Part shown: piece after piece, positions 10,720-22,096 of the stretch | Position numbering within the stretch: the stretch's first letter is position 1 | How the letters are laid out: every line of letters begins with the position of its first letter | NCBI GenBank assembly: GCA_035578905.1 | Contig: JAQJVL010000059.1 | Location: forward strand, 2,220,636 to 2,284,635 | Origin: Stictocephala bisonia | Taxonomy: Eukaryota > Arthropoda > Insecta > Hemiptera > Membracidae | Direction of reading: 5' to 3' | Length of the DNA stretch: 64,000 nt | Notes under the pieces: model-generated | Database searches by the model: none | What the model was told of the DNA's origin: nothing | The model's input: the letters and a program-made list of their open reading frames with translations, nothing else | Program-made: the position numbers and the translations under genes

Positions 10720-10970
10720 CGATACATCAACGGGTTTTTTAGTAATAGTGGTGTAAATTTGAAGTAGTGAAAACTTGTTAAAATTCCGGTACTTTTTTTG
10801 TTCCAACTAGTATAAAAAATCATTAAAACTTATAATAATATTTAAAAATGCACATTTCATAACGTAAAATGAAACGAGGAAAACAATGTGATTAGATTTG
10901 TCGTATGCTCTTTAATTTCCCAGAAAACAACCTTCGAACTCGGGTTCACATAATGTCTGCGCCTACAGTA
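10720..10970 (-). repeat. Family A right inverted repeat (copy 1)
   Basis: Reverse complement of 4872-5122. It ends GCGCCTACAGTA at 10970, the counterpart of TACTGTCGG in copy 2. Confidence 0.7.
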
Positions 10971-12879
10971 GCAGCATTGAATAAATACGTCATAACGTCG
11001 TTGGGAGTATATCCTTGATTGTGTAATTGACTACAAAATTGTAACGGCGCTAAACGTGATTCAGATACTTTTGTGCACTGCGTTAGTTGCCTACTCATCA
11101 ATGTGCAGGCGCTACGGATAACAGCCTCATAAACGTTTGTTAATGTCATTAGTACAGTACATTAAAATTAATGCTCTAATAACCATTCGTTAATGCTTTT
11201 TAAAACATACTGAAATGTTTAATATCCCTCAAAACTGTGACTGAATGTGTGTTTGAGTTATTTTGATGTTCTCCGTTCATCAATCGGGAAATTAACTTAC
11301 ATTATCAAGTCCACCACATCCATTTTTCTTCAATCCTTGGAGGTCTTTGAGGTCTTTATAGCATCGGTCTCAAAGATCTCCCTCATTACCTTATTAATGA
11401 GTTCCATACCTAAGCGACGTAATAATAAGTGATACTGTAGTTTGATAGGGCAAATCGACTGCCATAGTACGCCTCATTACTTGTAATCAATATTTTAAAG
11501 CGAGTTTATAGAAATTTCAACGATCTCTTCTTATTTTTCGTGTATTCTTAGAGCAGGCTCTTCCTAACTATCCTCATTTTACCTTAAGAAAATGCAGCTG
11601 CAATTTGAATGGTAGAAATGGACCAAATTATAAGTCCATCTTGTAACATACGTACTCTTCTTCAGTAAAAGAACTTTGTACTAATCGTCCATCAACATTG
11701 TTGTATTACTAGACTAGCTGGGTGATTGAACACTGCCAAATAGGCAAGTCAAGGACAAACAAGCCACCATTGTCGACAGATTTAGCATGGGTTGAGACCA
11801 CCACCAATCCAAAAGACACACTTTGCAAAAAACTTGGGTTAGGTGAATGGATTTTATTTTCAGTTAGAGAGTGACATTTTTCTTTTTGAACCCACAGCGC
11901 ACGATTTGTTTTATCAAGATATGTTTGTGATATCTGACTCTTGACACTCCTCATTCCTACCGCTAAAAACCGCGGAGTATGATGTTTGAACAGTTTCATT
12001 AGTGTCTAGCTTATTATTATGTTTATAAAATATAATAGTTTGGTTTATCATCCATTAAATGCCGGTTTTATGGTATAATTAGCATTTTTCTTTCTCAAAC
12101 CTTGATAATCCGAACAATTTGATGGTGTAAATATTTAGATTACCGCAACCATTTTTTATTTGTGGACGTATTGAAATCCATGCGGAAGTTATGGTTAAGG
12201 ACTGATTGCTGATTGCTAATTGTGATACAGGCTATGCTGTTTGTTGTACAACAACCCTTGATTTCAGTGTAAATGACATTGCGCAGTAATAAAACACAAT
12301 CCTCTTGACTCTATCTATGAACAGGCACACTATACTATATTAGTAACTTTCAAGCAGTTAATCTGCAAGGGTTGTTTTTCTCATTTATTATTGTTTTACT
12401 TTTTTGTTATTTATACATCTGCAGTAAAATAATTTTATTATATAAATCATTAAAGCTTATTTAAAAGCATACAAATAATTTAAACAATGACTAGTAAATG
12501 TTACATTCTTACAAACACAATCTTAATCTAAAGTATCTAAAGTCACATGATTAAAATAACAAAATTCAGCTGAGTAAGTTAAACCAAATCAAATTCTTTA
12601 TCGCCATATAATACAAGGTACATGGCCATACGTCACATAGATTACACGTATTTGTAACACATGTATGCAACTTATAGTTTACAAAATCTACTACAATTAA
12701 AAAGAAGATGTAAACTTTACCCACAGCAGTTGAAAAGCGTGGTCACTTTTAATAAAATTCTCTACTGGTAAATCTCCAAATCAAAAATCTCCACCCGAAG
12801 GCCTCTGATATAGCTAAACGGATAGTCAACTTATCAAAGTCAACCCACCATCCTTCTGACTAACATGTGCTTTGTAAAC
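10971..12879. other. AT-rich intergenic DNA, no gene recognised
   Basis: No tandem array and no recognisable domain. The only frame worth mentioning is a 96-residue open frame at 11709-11999 (minus strand), discussed separately. Other frames are short and low-complexity. Confidence 0.5.
11709..11999 (-). other. Unrecognised 96-codon open frame
   Basis: An uninterrupted frame from an ATG, with a mixed, non-repetitive composition (it ends near LFVLDLPIWQCSITQLV). I recognise no domain, and no flanking exon structure is evident. It could be a decayed transposon or host exon, or chance. I list it because it is one of the few long frames outside repeats here. Confidence 0.15.
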
Positions 12880-13642
12880 AAGTTGAATTGAATAAAAAAG
12901 AATCAAATGGCACACGTGGAAGTCTCCAGGAATATCACGGACGAAGAGATAAACAGAGTGATTTCCACTATACCAGCAGGGAAAGCAGCCGGTCTTGACG
13001 GCATCTTTCCAACATTTCTGCTGCATGCTTGTAGCAAAGTGATACAAAAGTCTATAGTAAGATATTAGCTACAGGCAATTTGCCAAAATCATTCAAGCGA
13101 TGAAAAGTAGTAGCTGTTCTGAAGCCTGGAAAAGATCCCAAACGAGTGAAAAGATATCACCCAATATCTCTACTTAGTGTTTGTTATAATTTGCTAGAAA
13201 AGCTGTTATACAATAGAATATCACCCATTTTCGATTCTAATGTTCCAGTTGAGCAGGATGGTTTTCGCCCTGGCTGAAGTTGTAGTGACCAGATCCTAGC
13301 TCTGACATCATTTATTGAAAATGGGTTTGAAAAGAAGTTGAAAACATCTGCATCTTTTATTGATCTTACAGCAGCTTATGACACAGTATGGAGCAAAGGT
13401 TTGTTATTTAAATTCTACAGTCTCCTTCCCTCTTCCATTTTATTGTAGTTTTTGTAGTCAATGCTTAATGCTAGGCTAATAAAAGTTTATCTCGGTCGTG
13501 AAGAGATTTAGATCTCGGTCCTTCAGCTCTTTTAGACAGCTGAAGGATGGGCTACCACAGGGGTCTGTACTTGCTCAAATTTTATTCAACATATATACTG
13601 CTGACATCCCAATTACAAAGTCCATAAAATTTATCTACATGA
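12880..13642 (+). pseudogene. Jockey-like non-LTR retrotransposon fragment (copy 2)
   Basis: Plus-strand relative of the LINE at 5680-7482. It begins with the VEVSRNITDEEINRVIST block, then PAGKAAGLDGIFP (near 12980), KSFKR, LKPGKDPK, an AFRPG-like block and LTAAYDTVWSKG (near 13370), and then RQLKDGLPQGSVLAQILFNI (13530-13590). Several frameshifts separate these blocks, so it is dead. Homology stops at FIY, exactly where YADD should follow, and a 46-bp minisatellite takes over at 13643. Around 12945 it has the uninterrupted GAAGAGATAAACAGAG site that corresponds to the transposon insertion point in copy 1. Confidence 0.85.
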
Positions 13643-13975
13643 CTGTCAAATATCTGAGCTCAACAGCCCACACACATTATATACGTAACTGTCAAATACC
13701 TGAGCTCACCAGCCCACACACATATACGTAACTGTCAAATACCTGAGCTCACCAGCCTACACACATTATATAGGTAACTGTCAAATACCTGAGCTCACCC
13801 GCCTACACACATTATATACGTAACTGTCAAATACCTGAGCTCACCAGCCCACACACATTATATACGTAACTGTCAAATACCTGAGCTCACCAGCCCACAC
13901 ACATTATATACGTAACTGTCACATACCTGAGCTCACCAGCCTACACACATTATATACGTGACTGCCAAATCGAAG
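13643..13975 (+). repeat. 46-bp minisatellite at a LINE breakpoint
   Basis: Seven tandem units plus a partial. CTGTCAAATACCTGAGCTCA starts at 13643, 13689, 13732, 13778, 13824, 13870 and 13916, and a degenerate copy at 13962. One unit is 43 bp, the rest 46 bp. Each unit contains CACACACATTATATACGTAA. Confidence 0.9.
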
Positions 13976-16077
13976 ATTGCTGTCAATAAGCAAGCCAATG
14001 TATTTAGCAGTTCTTAAAGTAATTGAACAGCTAATATTATTTAACAGTCAATTTTAACATTACAATTTAAATGGGCATTTGTAACAATTTAAAAACATTC
14101 CAAGAATACCAATATGTTTGTATTATAATCAATACTGTTGACTGTATTCAATAATGTCTATAACCTCTTCTTCAACATTTTAGTTGTATCGCATAGATGT
14201 AGTTTAATTTAAAATCTTTTTGAAGTAAAGTAATATATTATTTACGCAACAATTCCACGTCTGATTGTTCGAAATAATGTATCGAACTCAACATATTTAT
14301 GACTTAAACTCATTGCAAGCGAGAGTAAAAGTATGTTTCTCATGAGACTGTCGTCTCGGAACTAATGGCAAAGCAGTGACGACCCACAGATATATACTAA
14401 AGGGATTCAAGAATTATTTAATCCAAATTAAAACCAACCAAACTCCATCAATACTCTTGTGTTGCAAAGTAGTACTGGACTTCTTTTCACTACTAACACT
14501 CTTTTATCCATTTCAAATTCATTGTTTGTCATCATACTCACTAAGTCTTCAAAAATAGTTTGTAATTATTTTTTGTTTGTTACGTTTCGATCTTGAAATT
14601 CAAAGTAATTTTGCAATATATTGCAATGAACTTGTAGAATTTTTATAAAACTGTTACAATTAGTTATAGAACACATCTGAGGAACATTCCGACTTCCTTA
14701 TTAAAAAGAATACTACAGTAGTTTCCTAAAGATACTACAGTAATTTATATAAATTCAAGAACATGTTTAATTAAAAGGGATTTTTGTAATGCTTTAGATT
14801 ATGGTTCTAAAAGAACTGTTTTTACAATAACTTTGGCATAGCTCTCATATATTGTCTAGACGGACAAGGTAAATTATTAACTCACCGAAAACTGATTGCG
14901 CCACCTTAGTTAGCCTAACCATCCGATCGGCGATAGGGCACATCGATTCACCCTTCAAAAGGACTCTACAAATCTGAACAAAATTTCCAACGTTTCGTTT
15001 GGTTAGTGGCTCCTATAAGTGTGTGCCCATACATCAGATATGTCAATATTTGTATACGGCAGGAGTATAGGTGGGTGGGGAGGCAGTGGGTGGGTGGGAG
15101 TGCCTCCCAGCCCAACCAGCCAGTTGGTCGTTGCTGTTCGACCCAAGTAACGTCGACCTCCACTTTGCCGATTGAATCGTCCACAACTCTTGATACAGGT
15201 ACTTGCAGTCTTTATTAGAATACAAATGCAAGATGTTGTTACACAAATTAGATATTAGTAATCTAACAAGTAAGGGGTAATCTAACTGCATCCATGAGGC
15301 ATCAAACAGTCAATGATTAAGAAGAACCGATATATTTTGGGGACACTGAATATCTTATGAAATAACCAATCTATCAAATATGCATAAGGAATTGTAATTA
15401 CTTATCGTTTTATGTTATTAATTTAAAAACATTACTTTGAGGAAGGAGTCGTCAGAAGTAAATTTTTCCTTACTAGAAAATTCAAACGATAATTATGTCG
15501 GGGTAATTAATTAGTTAAATTAAATGGTTATTAACATTTAAAGAAATAAATAAGTTGATTTATTTAACGAAACAAAATACTTAATGTTAAAAAACAGTTA
15601 ATAGTTTTTACACAATTGTGGAACTAGACAGAGTTTATATTATCAATTTAATTGTCATCTCTGCAAAAAGTCAAACGACCTAATGCAAATAAGTCATTTT
15701 AAACCAGAATTAAAAAACTTAAAATTCAGATTTAAAAAATAAAAACAATAACAAAATGTTTATTGTACTTAATAGACATTAATTCTGAAGTGTTGTGTTA
15801 AATATTGTGGAGATAGAAAACATTTCGAAACTGTACAGCATTTGGGTATCGCTCTAAAAAGATCGAACATGCTTGAATTATTTTATTAGTTTAATGTAAT
15901 GTTTTGCTCTTAAGATTCCAAGCAGAAAAAAAACTCACGAGCTTATATTAAAATCGACAAGGTGATTAGATAAAAGCTCTTTATGTCTGAAAAACATGGA
16001 TAAAATTAAAGTGAGGAAGTTCAGAACTCAGATTGAAGTGAATACGCCGATTAAACTATAGGCCTATGCAATAATAC
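13976..16077. other. AT-rich intergenic DNA, no gene recognised
   Basis: Mostly AT-rich with poly-A/T runs. A more balanced patch at about 14880-15190 includes G-rich GGTGGGTGGGGAGGCAGTGG near 15070 but no tandem array and no recognisable protein. I see no tRNA or rRNA signature. Confidence 0.5.
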
Positions 16078-16527
16078 TACTGTCGGTACAGCAATTATGT
16101 GTACCCGCGTTTAAAGGTTGTTTACTACAGACCAATTACACGATCGTTTTCCTCGTTTATGACATTCATGTTTCAATTTTATAATAAATTTCAGTAAATT
16201 ATTTTCATCCTAGTCAGAACAAATAAGATACTGGAATTTTAATTAATTTTCACTGCGCATAAACTTTTTTACTAAAATTTTAAAAGTTAAAATTTACTAA
16301 AATTTAAAAAATATTATTAAAAATTATATTTTAATACTTGGTTGACTGGTATAAGTACAAATTCAAATTCCATAACACGTCAACCAAGCATTAAAATATA
16401 AATACGATAGATTGATGGGTTTTTTAGTAATAAAGTTGATGCACAGTGAAAATTAGTTAAATTCTAGTAACTTTTTTGTCCCAACTAGGATTAAAAATTA
16501 TTGAAACTTACGATAAAACTTAAAGAT

Positions 16528-19080
16528 GTGCCGTAGCACAGAGTCGAGTCGTCCTGGATAGCCGCCTTACTCTATGTGGCTTTTCGTTGTGCCTTGTTTC
16601 TTGTTCGTGTTGGTTCGCCGTGTTCACCGTCATTAGACTGCTGCCTGTCGTCGTCTGTAATGGTTGGCTAAATATTTTGGGTAAGTGTTTGTAATTTTGC
16701 TTTTTATTCACAGTTACGGCCGAAATGTAGTTTATTTGTTGTTAATTAATGTTCTGTGTTTTTGTTCAATTTCAGTTTATAGTTCTGATGTCCGTAAAAG
16801 TTATTTCATTTTGTTCTGTAGATAGGTTAGACAGTCACATGGCTGCCGATTTAATATGTATCTTTTATTGACGTTAAAGCTTATTTGTAATGTTAATATT
16901 ATTAAAGATTTTTATTTAAGTTTGTTTCTGTCCAATATTTATCAATTGTTTAATACAAAAGTTCTGTTTCGTAGCTATTCATACGTGTCACTTAAGACAG
17001 AAATGCCTAGTTGTTTCGTAGCTACCCGTACGTGTCACTTAAGACAGACATGCCTAGTTGTTCCGTAGCTACCCATACGTGTCACTTAAGACAGACATGC
17101 CTAGTTGTTCCGTAGCTACCCATACGTGTCACTTAAGACAGACATGCCTAGTTGTTCCGTAGCTACCCATACGTGTCACTTAAGACAGTCATGCCTAGTT
17201 GTTCCGTAGTACCCATACGTGTCACTTAAGACAGACATGCCTAGTTGTTCCGTAGTACCCATACGTGTCACTCAAGACAGACATGCCTAGTTGTTCCGTA
17301 GCTACCCATACGTGTCACTCAAGACAGACATGCCTAGTTGTTCCGTAGCTACCCATACGTGTCACTTAAGACAGACATGCCTAGTTGTTCCGTAGCTACC
17401 CATACGTGTCACTTAAGACAGACATGCCTAGTTGTTCCGTAGCTACCCATACGTGTCACTTAAGACAGACATGCCTAGTTGTTCCGTAGCTACCCATACG
17501 TGTCACTTAAGACAGACATGCCTAGTTGTTCCGTAGCTACCCATACGTGTCACTTAAGACAGACATGCCTAGTTGTTCCGTAGTACCCATACGTGTCACT
17601 CAAGACAGACATGCCTAGTTGTTCCGTAGCTACCCATACGTGTCACTCAAGACAGACATGCCTAGTTGTTCCGTAGCTCATTAACGATGTTATTTAATTA
17701 TATTTTATTCTTTGTATTTGGTTTATTAATTTATTAAAGTAATAATAAAAATGTTGCTAAAATGATGACCTTGTTTCTTGCATAGGCTAGGCCTACTACT
17801 TACAAGCTGTTGCCAGATTTTACTTGTTTGCAAGGCTTTGCATCTTTTTACTGGTGGTTTGAATTTTTTTTGTTTTTTTTACTTACTTAAATAACATAAA
17901 ATAAATAATACAACACCTGTAATATTTTTAAATTTTAATTTTTGTCAAAACCCTTCCTGGGAAATTATGTAGTTTCTGGCATATGTTTAAATAAACCCCA
18001 TTTTTGGGTAGTTTTTAGTTGTTACTTATTCATACTTGTTAAATATTCACCTTTTGAGTTTTTTTTTTTAATTTTAGTTTTGATTTAGGCAGCTTTTCCT
18101 TTTATTTATATTCTGATTCTATCGAATTTTTTACTCTCCTAACATTTTTAAAAAAGTTTTTGTTTTATCTCCTGCTCTTAATTTTGGGGTCTTTGCAGCT
18201 TTGGGCTCCAGGGTTCGGGAGGGGAAATGAATCGTCACCTGCCTTCCCTTGCACCTTGAGGGGACGCAGTTGAGGACCTACGGGCTGGGCCGACCACTTG
18301 GTCTTCTTTTCGGCCTAGAGGGCGCTGCCAGATTCCCCCCTTCCTCACAGCATGTGTTGTGGGTGGGACTTTTTTTGTGGGCACTTTTGTTTATTAAGGG
18401 TGGGTTTTTATGGCCTTTCTAGGATAGAATAATTAGATTTTATTTTATATTTTTTAATTTAATTTTTTCTCGTCTGGGATAGGGTTTTTTTAATTTACTA
18501 ACAGGGTTCTCGGGGGCTTGATTTTAACTTTCTTTTCCAATTAGGAGCCGCCCTGCCTAGCCCACAGGATTCGGTGGAATTATTAAATTATTTTTCTTTT
18601 TCTAAATCGGCTAAACCTCGGTATTAAATTTTTTATGTTCCTAAAGCCCCGTTGTGTTTATATAGCTGCTGTTTTATGCTGTTTTGTGGTTTTAAATAGT
18701 TATTTTGTTATCTCTTATTTATTTGTACCGTGTTATTTAGTTATTATTTATTCATGTATTTTGTTAGTTGTAATTTGTTACGTAATTCTATTATTGTTAT
18801 TTGTTTTTATAGTTTATGTCTTTATCGAAAGTTTAGAGTAATATTTTGACTAGTCCATTCAAGGATCTTTAAATTTCAAACTGGAAACAGCGTAATCTTT
18901 CATGTTCAATTAATTTTCTATTTCTGTCGGCAATTCATAAAAAATATAAGTAAATAAATATTTCTCTTTTAAATAAAAATGCATTTTGGACGTAACTTGT
19001 GCTTTTATTCTGTGTCCTCCTGAGTCCGGTGACATCGCAACCACCTTCGGTGGACCTAGCTATTGTACGAGGTGGGTTGC
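16528..19080 (+). mobile_element. LTR-like insert (possible solo LTR or non-autonomous element)
   Basis: A 2553-bp insert bounded by AAGAT at 16523-16527 and 19081-19085, a plausible 5-bp target duplication. The interrupted family A sequence resumes on each side and aligns with the unbroken copy near 10845-10900. The insert has no protein. It has a splice-donor-like TTGGGTAAGTG near 16680, a GC-richer block at 18190-18345, and AAATAAA near 18975 followed by a GT-rich stretch, which is what an LTR with a polyadenylation site would show. Its ends (GTGCC...GTTGC) are not the canonical TG...CA, so the LTR reading is tentative. It carries the 47-bp minisatellite. Confidence 0.5.
16971..17680 (+). 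repeat. 47-bp minisatellite inside LTR-like insert
   Basis: About 15 tandem copies of a unit containing GACATGCCTAGTTGTTCCGT and ACCCATACGTGTCACTTAAG. Some units lack one base (GTAGTACCC instead of GTAGCTACCC) or have CACTCAAG. The first unit is the most diverged. Confidence 0.9.
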
Positions 19081-19206
19081 AAGATTCATATGTCTTAAGT
19101 AAAATTAACCGAAGAAAACAATGGGGTGATTGAATGTTTCATAGGCCCCTTAGTAAAGAACTTTCAAACTCGGGTACCGGTACACATAATTTCTGCACCG
19201 ACAGTA

Positions 19207-19930
19207 AAAACTTTGTAAATGCACCTTTAACAGTGGTATCATTTTTCTCCTTTCACGTGGTCATGGAGAAAGAAAATCTGGTTTGGTAGAATACTTTGAA
19301 CTGAAAACCTGTTGACAATTTGGTATCAACCCTCACATTAGAAAAAAGAAAGAGAAGAAGAAATGCTTAGTTAGATGAAGAAATTATGTTTGGGCACATC
19401 AATCAATTCTGTGAGGCTCAAGAATCAGTGAACTCTAAGCCAGAATGTCATAACTATTATCTTTACGATCTGATATGTTAAACAAACTTTGTGTTATCTA
19501 ACCATAACCGCTGAGAACATTCGGGAACCGCCATTGAATTGTGCAATTTTAAAATATTATATTTTAATTTTAAAATAACTCAATGATCCAGCGTGTACAA
19601 AAGGCGTGGAACAGTCTAGTACTGTATGTGAAGTCTAAGTAATCGTGTTTCCCACACTCTTCTACTTTAGCAATACGCTTCCTTTACAATGCTCCGTTTT
19701 AAAACGTGAGTTGAATGACTCAAATTCTAAGAATTCAAAATACCTATTTGGTTTAGTAAATAAAACATTTCTTTTATCAAATGTATTATTATTTCATTAA
19801 AACTTATAATTTTTCAACTCACTATAGTCAATATCTAAAAAATACAAAAACCTAAAAATTAATCTCGTCAGGCAAAATAATTTAAAATAACAAATTAAAA
19901 ATGTCAGAATAACTTAATTTTAAAACTACT
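19207..19930. other. AT-rich intergenic DNA, no gene recognised
   Basis: I see no recognisable coding sequence, array or RNA gene between the family A right end and the RTE-like fragment. Confidence 0.5.
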
Positions 19931-19943
19931 TAATTTTACTGTA
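19931..19943. repeat. Target-site duplication, 3' side of RTE fragment
   Basis: TAATTTTACTGTA, identical to 20476-20488 on the other side of the LINE fragment. Confidence 0.8.
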
Positions 19944-20475
19944 CATACATACATACATATCCGGAAACCCGCTCCAGTTCACTCCTGGGTTCGGGCGTTC
20001 ACCAAGCCTCTCCATTCCTGTTTGTTATTCCACATCTCTCTTCTCATCACCTCCCCCCACACAACCCCCCTCTTCTCCACATCGACTTTCACGCCATCCA
20101 ACCATCTTCCCCTAGGTCTTCCTCTGGGTCTTCTGCCCACCACTTCCATCTCCTCCATTCTTCTAGGTATTCTTTCTTGTCTCATCCTCTTCACATGCCC
20201 GTACCATCTTAACCGTGACCTCTCCACCCCCATTCTCAAACTCTCTTCAGTTAAACCACTTCTTATCTCGTCATTCTGGATCCTATCTCTTCGTGTTTTG
20301 CCTTTGATGGCTCTTAGAAATCTCATCTCCCCCGCTTGTATCCTACTCCACTCCCTTTCCGATAATCTCCACGTCTCAGCTCCATACGTCACCATGGGTT
20401 TATAATAAGTTTTAAACATTGCTACCTTGGCCCTTTGCGGTACACTTCCATCCCATACCAGGTGTATTACAGGTG
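19944..20475 (-). pseudogene. 5'-truncated RTE/endonuclease-RT type LINE, C-terminal fragment
   Basis: Minus-strand frame with the C-terminal part of an endonuclease-reverse transcriptase. In order: VWDGSVPQRAKVAMFKTYYK, MVTYGAETWRLSEREW, EMRFLRAIKGKTRRDRIQN, LRWYGHVKRMRQERIPRRM, RPRGRPRGRWLDGV and a final NARTQE. The RT catalytic core is missing. The 3' end is followed by a short ATGT repeat, which fits RTE-type tails. TAATTTTACTGTA occurs at both borders (19931-19943 and 20476-20488), a 13-bp target duplication. The frame is intact over its length, so the insertion is fairly young. It was dead on arrival because of 5' truncation. Confidence 0.85.
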
Positions 20476-20488
20476 TAATTTTACTGTA
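20476..20488. repeat. Target-site duplication, 5' side of RTE fragment
   Basis: TAATTTTACTGTA, identical to 19931-19943. Confidence 0.8.
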
Positions 20489-20659
20489 AATTTTTTAAAT
20501 TTATTTATATTTATATAGTTAAAACCTATGTACGGGCTTGATTTTGGAAGTAAATATTGATACTAACTGAGCCTTTAGCTCCTCGGAAAACGCCCAAAAC
20601 ATTGCTTTTAATTTAAACGATTTGGTCCGTAATAACAATCGTATCACAACACTTGAAGC

Positions 20660-20771
20660 GTTTGAAACGGACCTGTTCTATTGGGCCATGAGATGATGTT
20701 TGTAAAACAATTAGTGTTTGAAGCGGACCTGTTCTAGTGGGCCATGAGATGATGTTTGTAAAACAGTTAGC
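20660..20771 (+). repeat. 56-bp tandem duplication
   Basis: Two direct copies of a 56-bp segment starting GTTTGAARCGGACCTGTTCT, at 20660 and 20716, with a few substitutions. The surrounding 20489-20938 holds nothing else I recognise. Confidence 0.8.
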
Positions 20772-20938
20772 GTTTTTATAACGTGTATAAAGTAAAAAAT
20801 GTTAGTATAATTTAGACTATTTTAAATTTAAAGTATCATAATATAAATTTATGATCCACTATATTGGAACTTTAATAATAAAAATGACTTTATAATCATA
20901 AACACGAACCGTACAGTTGAAATGGAAAAGCATGTTTT

Positions 20939-21342
20939 AGCCCACTACCACAGGGCTAACTGGGCTTAGTCCACTACCACAGGGCTGTCTGGGCTCAGTC
21001 CGCTACCACAGGGCTGTCTGGGCTTAGTCCACTACCACAGGGCTGTCTGGGCTCAGTCCGCTACCACAGGGCTGTCTGGGCTCAGTCCGCTACCACAGGG
21101 CTGTCTGGGCTCAGTCCGCTACCACAGGGCTGTCTGGGCTCAGTCCGCTACCACAGGGCTGTCTGGGCTCAGTCCGCTACCACAGGGCTGTCTGGGCTCA
21201 GTCCGCTACCACAGGGCTGTCTGGGCTCAGTCCGCTACCACAGGGTTGTCTGGGCTCAGTCCACTACCACAGGGCTGTCTGGGCTCAGTCCGCTACCACA
21301 GGGCTGTCTGGGCTCAGTCCGCTACCACAGGGCTGTCTGGGC
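20939..21342 (+). repeat. 29-bp minisatellite
   Basis: About 14 tandem copies of a unit containing GGCTCAGTCCGCTACCACAG and GGCTGTCT. The first units have GGCTTAGTCCACTACC; later units are almost uniform. The flank after it begins with an A-rich run. Confidence 0.92.
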
Positions 21343-21846
21343 TTGGGAACCGGCATCTTAAAAATAAATAAAAAAAAACAAAATTAATTTCTCTCGGAAA
21401 AACGTAGCTGACTTGATGTTTTAAGAAAACAAACTTCTCATTATTCAAATAAGTTTTAAAGTTTATATGCGTGTTTATTTTGCTTAGATTATTGTTTCTG
21501 ATGATGAAACATCGAAACAGGTTTCTTCAACTGAAAGGAGTTTACGGCAAAAGTAAAATTCTTGAACCACTCTGCAGTTTACTACAGTTAGTCTTCTTGA
21601 ATCCTGATGTTATGCCATAGGTCATATGGCAAACTAAAAATATATTCATATTTATATTTGTAATTTTTTATTGAATGTGTTTTCATTATGTTGACGTTTG
21701 AATATTAAATCATATTACTGTATATTGGCATATTGAAAGGAACAGGCAATTGTAATGATAGCAGAGAACGGCGTCAATCACGAAAGCTTAGATCACCCAT
21801 AGATCACTTTCATACATCCCATAGCCTCGAGTATTTCCCGTTCACT

Positions 21847-21918
21847 AGAGTTTCATCTATACCATCGTCAAACAAACCGTTTGACGATGGGGCTTCGGGA
21901 ATGACCCATTGAAACTCT
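21847..21918. repeat. Imperfect hairpin with 12-bp perfect core stem
   Basis: CCATCGTCAAAC at 21862-21873 pairs perfectly with GTTTGACGATGG at 21879-21890 across a 5-nt loop. Outer AGAGTTTCA/TGAAACTCT sequences also pair, leaving an asymmetric internal loop on the right arm. Function unknown; it may be the tip of a small inverted-repeat element. Confidence 0.7.
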
Positions 21919-21999
21919 ATCATCCAGTGTGTTAAAGATTTTATACACTATAAGCGTGGGACACATATATGTGAACAAAAAGATATATATAAGATATAA

Positions 22000-22096
22000 A
22001 TAATTGAAAGGTGAGTGAGTCGATCTAGCCTTTTCCTAGGCTATCGTATAGTATATACAGGAAAAGGCTAGATCGACTCAGTTACCTTTAAATTAT
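22000..22096. repeat. Long hairpin, ~38-bp stem
   Basis: The left arm GTCGATCTAGCCTTTTCCT and right arm AGGAAAAGGCTAGATCGAC are perfect complements. The stem extends outward through AAAGGT/ACCTTT to ATAATT/AATTAT with about four mismatches. The loop is ~20 nt. Total length (97 nt) and stem length resemble either a microRNA precursor or a tiny MITE. Sequence alone cannot decide. Confidence 0.75.

Larger units (their letters stand above)
4872..10970. mobile_element. Inverted-repeat element family A, copy 1, carrying nested insertions
   Basis: About 250 bp at 4872-5122 is the diverged reverse complement of 10720-10970. Shared blocks include GAGTTTGAAGGTTGTTTTCT, AATCTAATTACACCATTG, AAGTACCGGAATTT and AAAAAACCCGTTGATGTAT. 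Everything between the arms is a small foldback element (about 5140-5600), a jockey-like LINE on the minus strand and, inside the LINE, a DD82E transposon. No coding sequence belongs to family A itself, so it looks MITE-like. The superfamily is unknown. The arms are clearly more diverged than those of the inner transposon, which fits an older element. Confidence 0.65.
16078..19206. mobile_element. Inverted-repeat element family A, copy 2, split by an insert
   Basis: The termini are TACTGTCGG at 16078 and CCGACAGTA at 19198-19206. Inside them are ATTATGTGTACCCG-type and TTTGAAGGTTGTTTACT-type blocks in opposite orientation. Without the insert at 16528-19080 and one AAGAT the element is about 570 bp. 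An interior inverted repeat (16300-16400) has TGGTTGAC/GTCAACCA at its centre. It is related to the 4872-10970 arms and to about 60132-60270. It has no coding capacity and its target duplication is not clear. Confidence 0.7.
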
